From Cupriavidus phytohabitans (lineage in GTDB: Bacteria > Pseudomonadota > Gammaproteobacteria > Burkholderiales > Burkholderiaceae), in the NCBI RefSeq assembly GCF_000426345.1, contig NZ_AUFE01000016.1, positions 1-64,000 of the forward strand: DNA of 64,000 bases, in the 5' to 3' direction. The translations under genes were made by a program, and so were the position numbers. Below, piece by piece: positions 63,481 through 64,000 of the stretch (position 1 is the stretch's first letter; each line of letters begins with the position of its first letter). The notes below the pieces were generated by a model. That model did not search any database. It saw nothing but the letters and a program-made list of their open reading frames with translations, and was not told the origin of the DNA.

Positions 63481-64000
63481 GGCGCGTATTCCTCTCTGCG
63501 GTTGTGGTTGGCAATCAGGCTGGTTGCAAGTGGACAGAAAGCATGGGATATCGCCTGGACTGTCCATTCGGGAAACTCGGGATCGAACCATCGGTCGACG
63601 TGGCCCCAATGGAAGGGGTGCATCAGGTATTCGCCCAGGAGGTCCTCAGCGCTGGCGAACTCTTGCTGCCAGACGTGGGTCCATGTGCCGGGCGACACGA
63701 CGCGGGCGAGCCGCCAGTTGAGGATGCCGGGCATGTACTCAGGCATGCGCAGCAGATCCTGCTCAAGGCTGCGGACCTGGCAGTCGGGTGCTTCGGGCCG
63801 GACTCGAAACATCAGCGTGCGCCAGATCCCCTGGCGCAGCTGAGGTGCCCGCAGTCCGTCCGAGATCGGGCTATAGGCGACGCGGTCTACTTGTGCCACG
63901 CCCTCCAGCGCGGCAGCCAGGCCGTCGTCGTGACCGGTCGAGCCGGATGGCGCCGGGTCGAATCGCAGGTCGAGCGTGTAGTCCCCGGCCCCCCAGCTTC
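63477..64000 (-). CDS. Dabb (stress-responsive A/B barrel) protein, 5' end outside window
   Basis: The frame is open from the right edge, so the start is missing; 174 codons are visible. It reads ...YTLDLRFDP..., then GVAQVDRVAYSPISDGLR, TLMFRVRPEAPDCQVRSLEQDLLRMPEYMPGILNWRLARV and WTHVWQQEFASAEDLLGEYLMHPFHWGHVDRWFDPEF, matching Dabb ferredoxin-like dimeric barrels, perhaps two in tandem. Members include olivetolic-acid-cyclase-like enzymes and heat-stable stress proteins. Stop overlaps the next start (ATGA). Confidence 0.75.
   Translation of the reverse strand, partial: SWGAGDYTLDLRFDPAPSGSTGHDDGLAAALEGVAQVDRVAYSPISDGLRAPQLRQGIWRTLMFRVRPEAPDCQVRSLEQDLLRMPEYMPGILNWRLARVVSPGTWTHVWQQEFASAEDLLGEYLMHPFHWGHVDRWFDPEFPEWTVQAISHAFCPLATSLIANHNRREEYAP

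Overview
The window is a GC-rich (roughly two thirds G+C), densely coding stretch of a beta-proteobacterial replicon. Six Bug-type (TctC) solute receptors, an mhp aromatic cluster, tartrate genes, DUF802/DUF3348/DUF2894 genes and many LysR, GntR and AraC regulators fit the Burkholderiales, most likely Cupriavidus or a close relative and probably a secondary chromosome. This placement is inference from gene content. No rRNA, tRNA, IS element, CRISPR array or replication origin was seen.

Layout. (1) 1-2308: truncated 3' part of an Old Yellow Enzyme gene, then a three-lipoprotein operon (CsgG-like, DUF4810, GNA1162-like). (2) 2508-8524: an AraC regulator converges on a leftward operon (TauD-type dioxygenase, BKACE/DUF849, Bug, MDR reductase). 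Next come a DUF2188 gene and a divergent MerR-type regulator whose operator closely matches the classical mer promoter. (3) 8482-11876: a pyruvate-dehydrogenase E1 gene broken by a frameshift, divergent from an Lrp/AsnC regulator. (4) 11888-15169: LysR regulator divergent from a MaoC / SCP-x thiolase / zinc-ribbon OB-fold operon. (5) 15311-16845: a frameshifted D-amino-acid dehydrogenase-like gene behind a tandem glycine riboswitch. (6) 17102-21652: TonB receptor, Asp-box (sialidase-fold) protein and periplasmic thioredoxin, then a DUF3597 gene. (7) 21782-30977: LysR plus tartrate genes ttuC-ttuD-ttuE, three Bug genes, and a GntR regulator divergent from an amidohydrolase. (8) 31950-37182: operon DUF3348 - DUF802 repeat protein - OmpA/MotB-like - DUF2894. 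(9) 37366-44575: ribH behind an FMN riboswitch, Bug plus GAF protein, gamma-glutamyltransferase with divergent LysR, GST, GntR. (10) 44553-53307: mhpR and the leftward operon mhpC-A-B-D-Bug-F-E for 3-phenylpropionoid degradation. (11) 53354-64000: PhoD phosphatase, a citrate-synthase-family remnant, tctBA, a large catalase, a 71-residue protein, and an operon of Dabb protein, MDR reductase and DUF1329 protein running off the right edge.

Functionally the window is mostly a set of small catabolic modules. Each has its own regulator and often its own Bug receptor, while only one TctAB membrane pair is present. Two things stand out. The first is the DUF802 operon: it pairs a MotA/ExbB/ZorA-like membrane protein that has a very long repetitive tail with a MotB/OmpA-like partner, so it may encode an uncharacterised ion-driven cell-envelope machine. 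The second is the orphan MerR with an intact thiol-metal triad and a mer-type operator, but no mer genes nearby.
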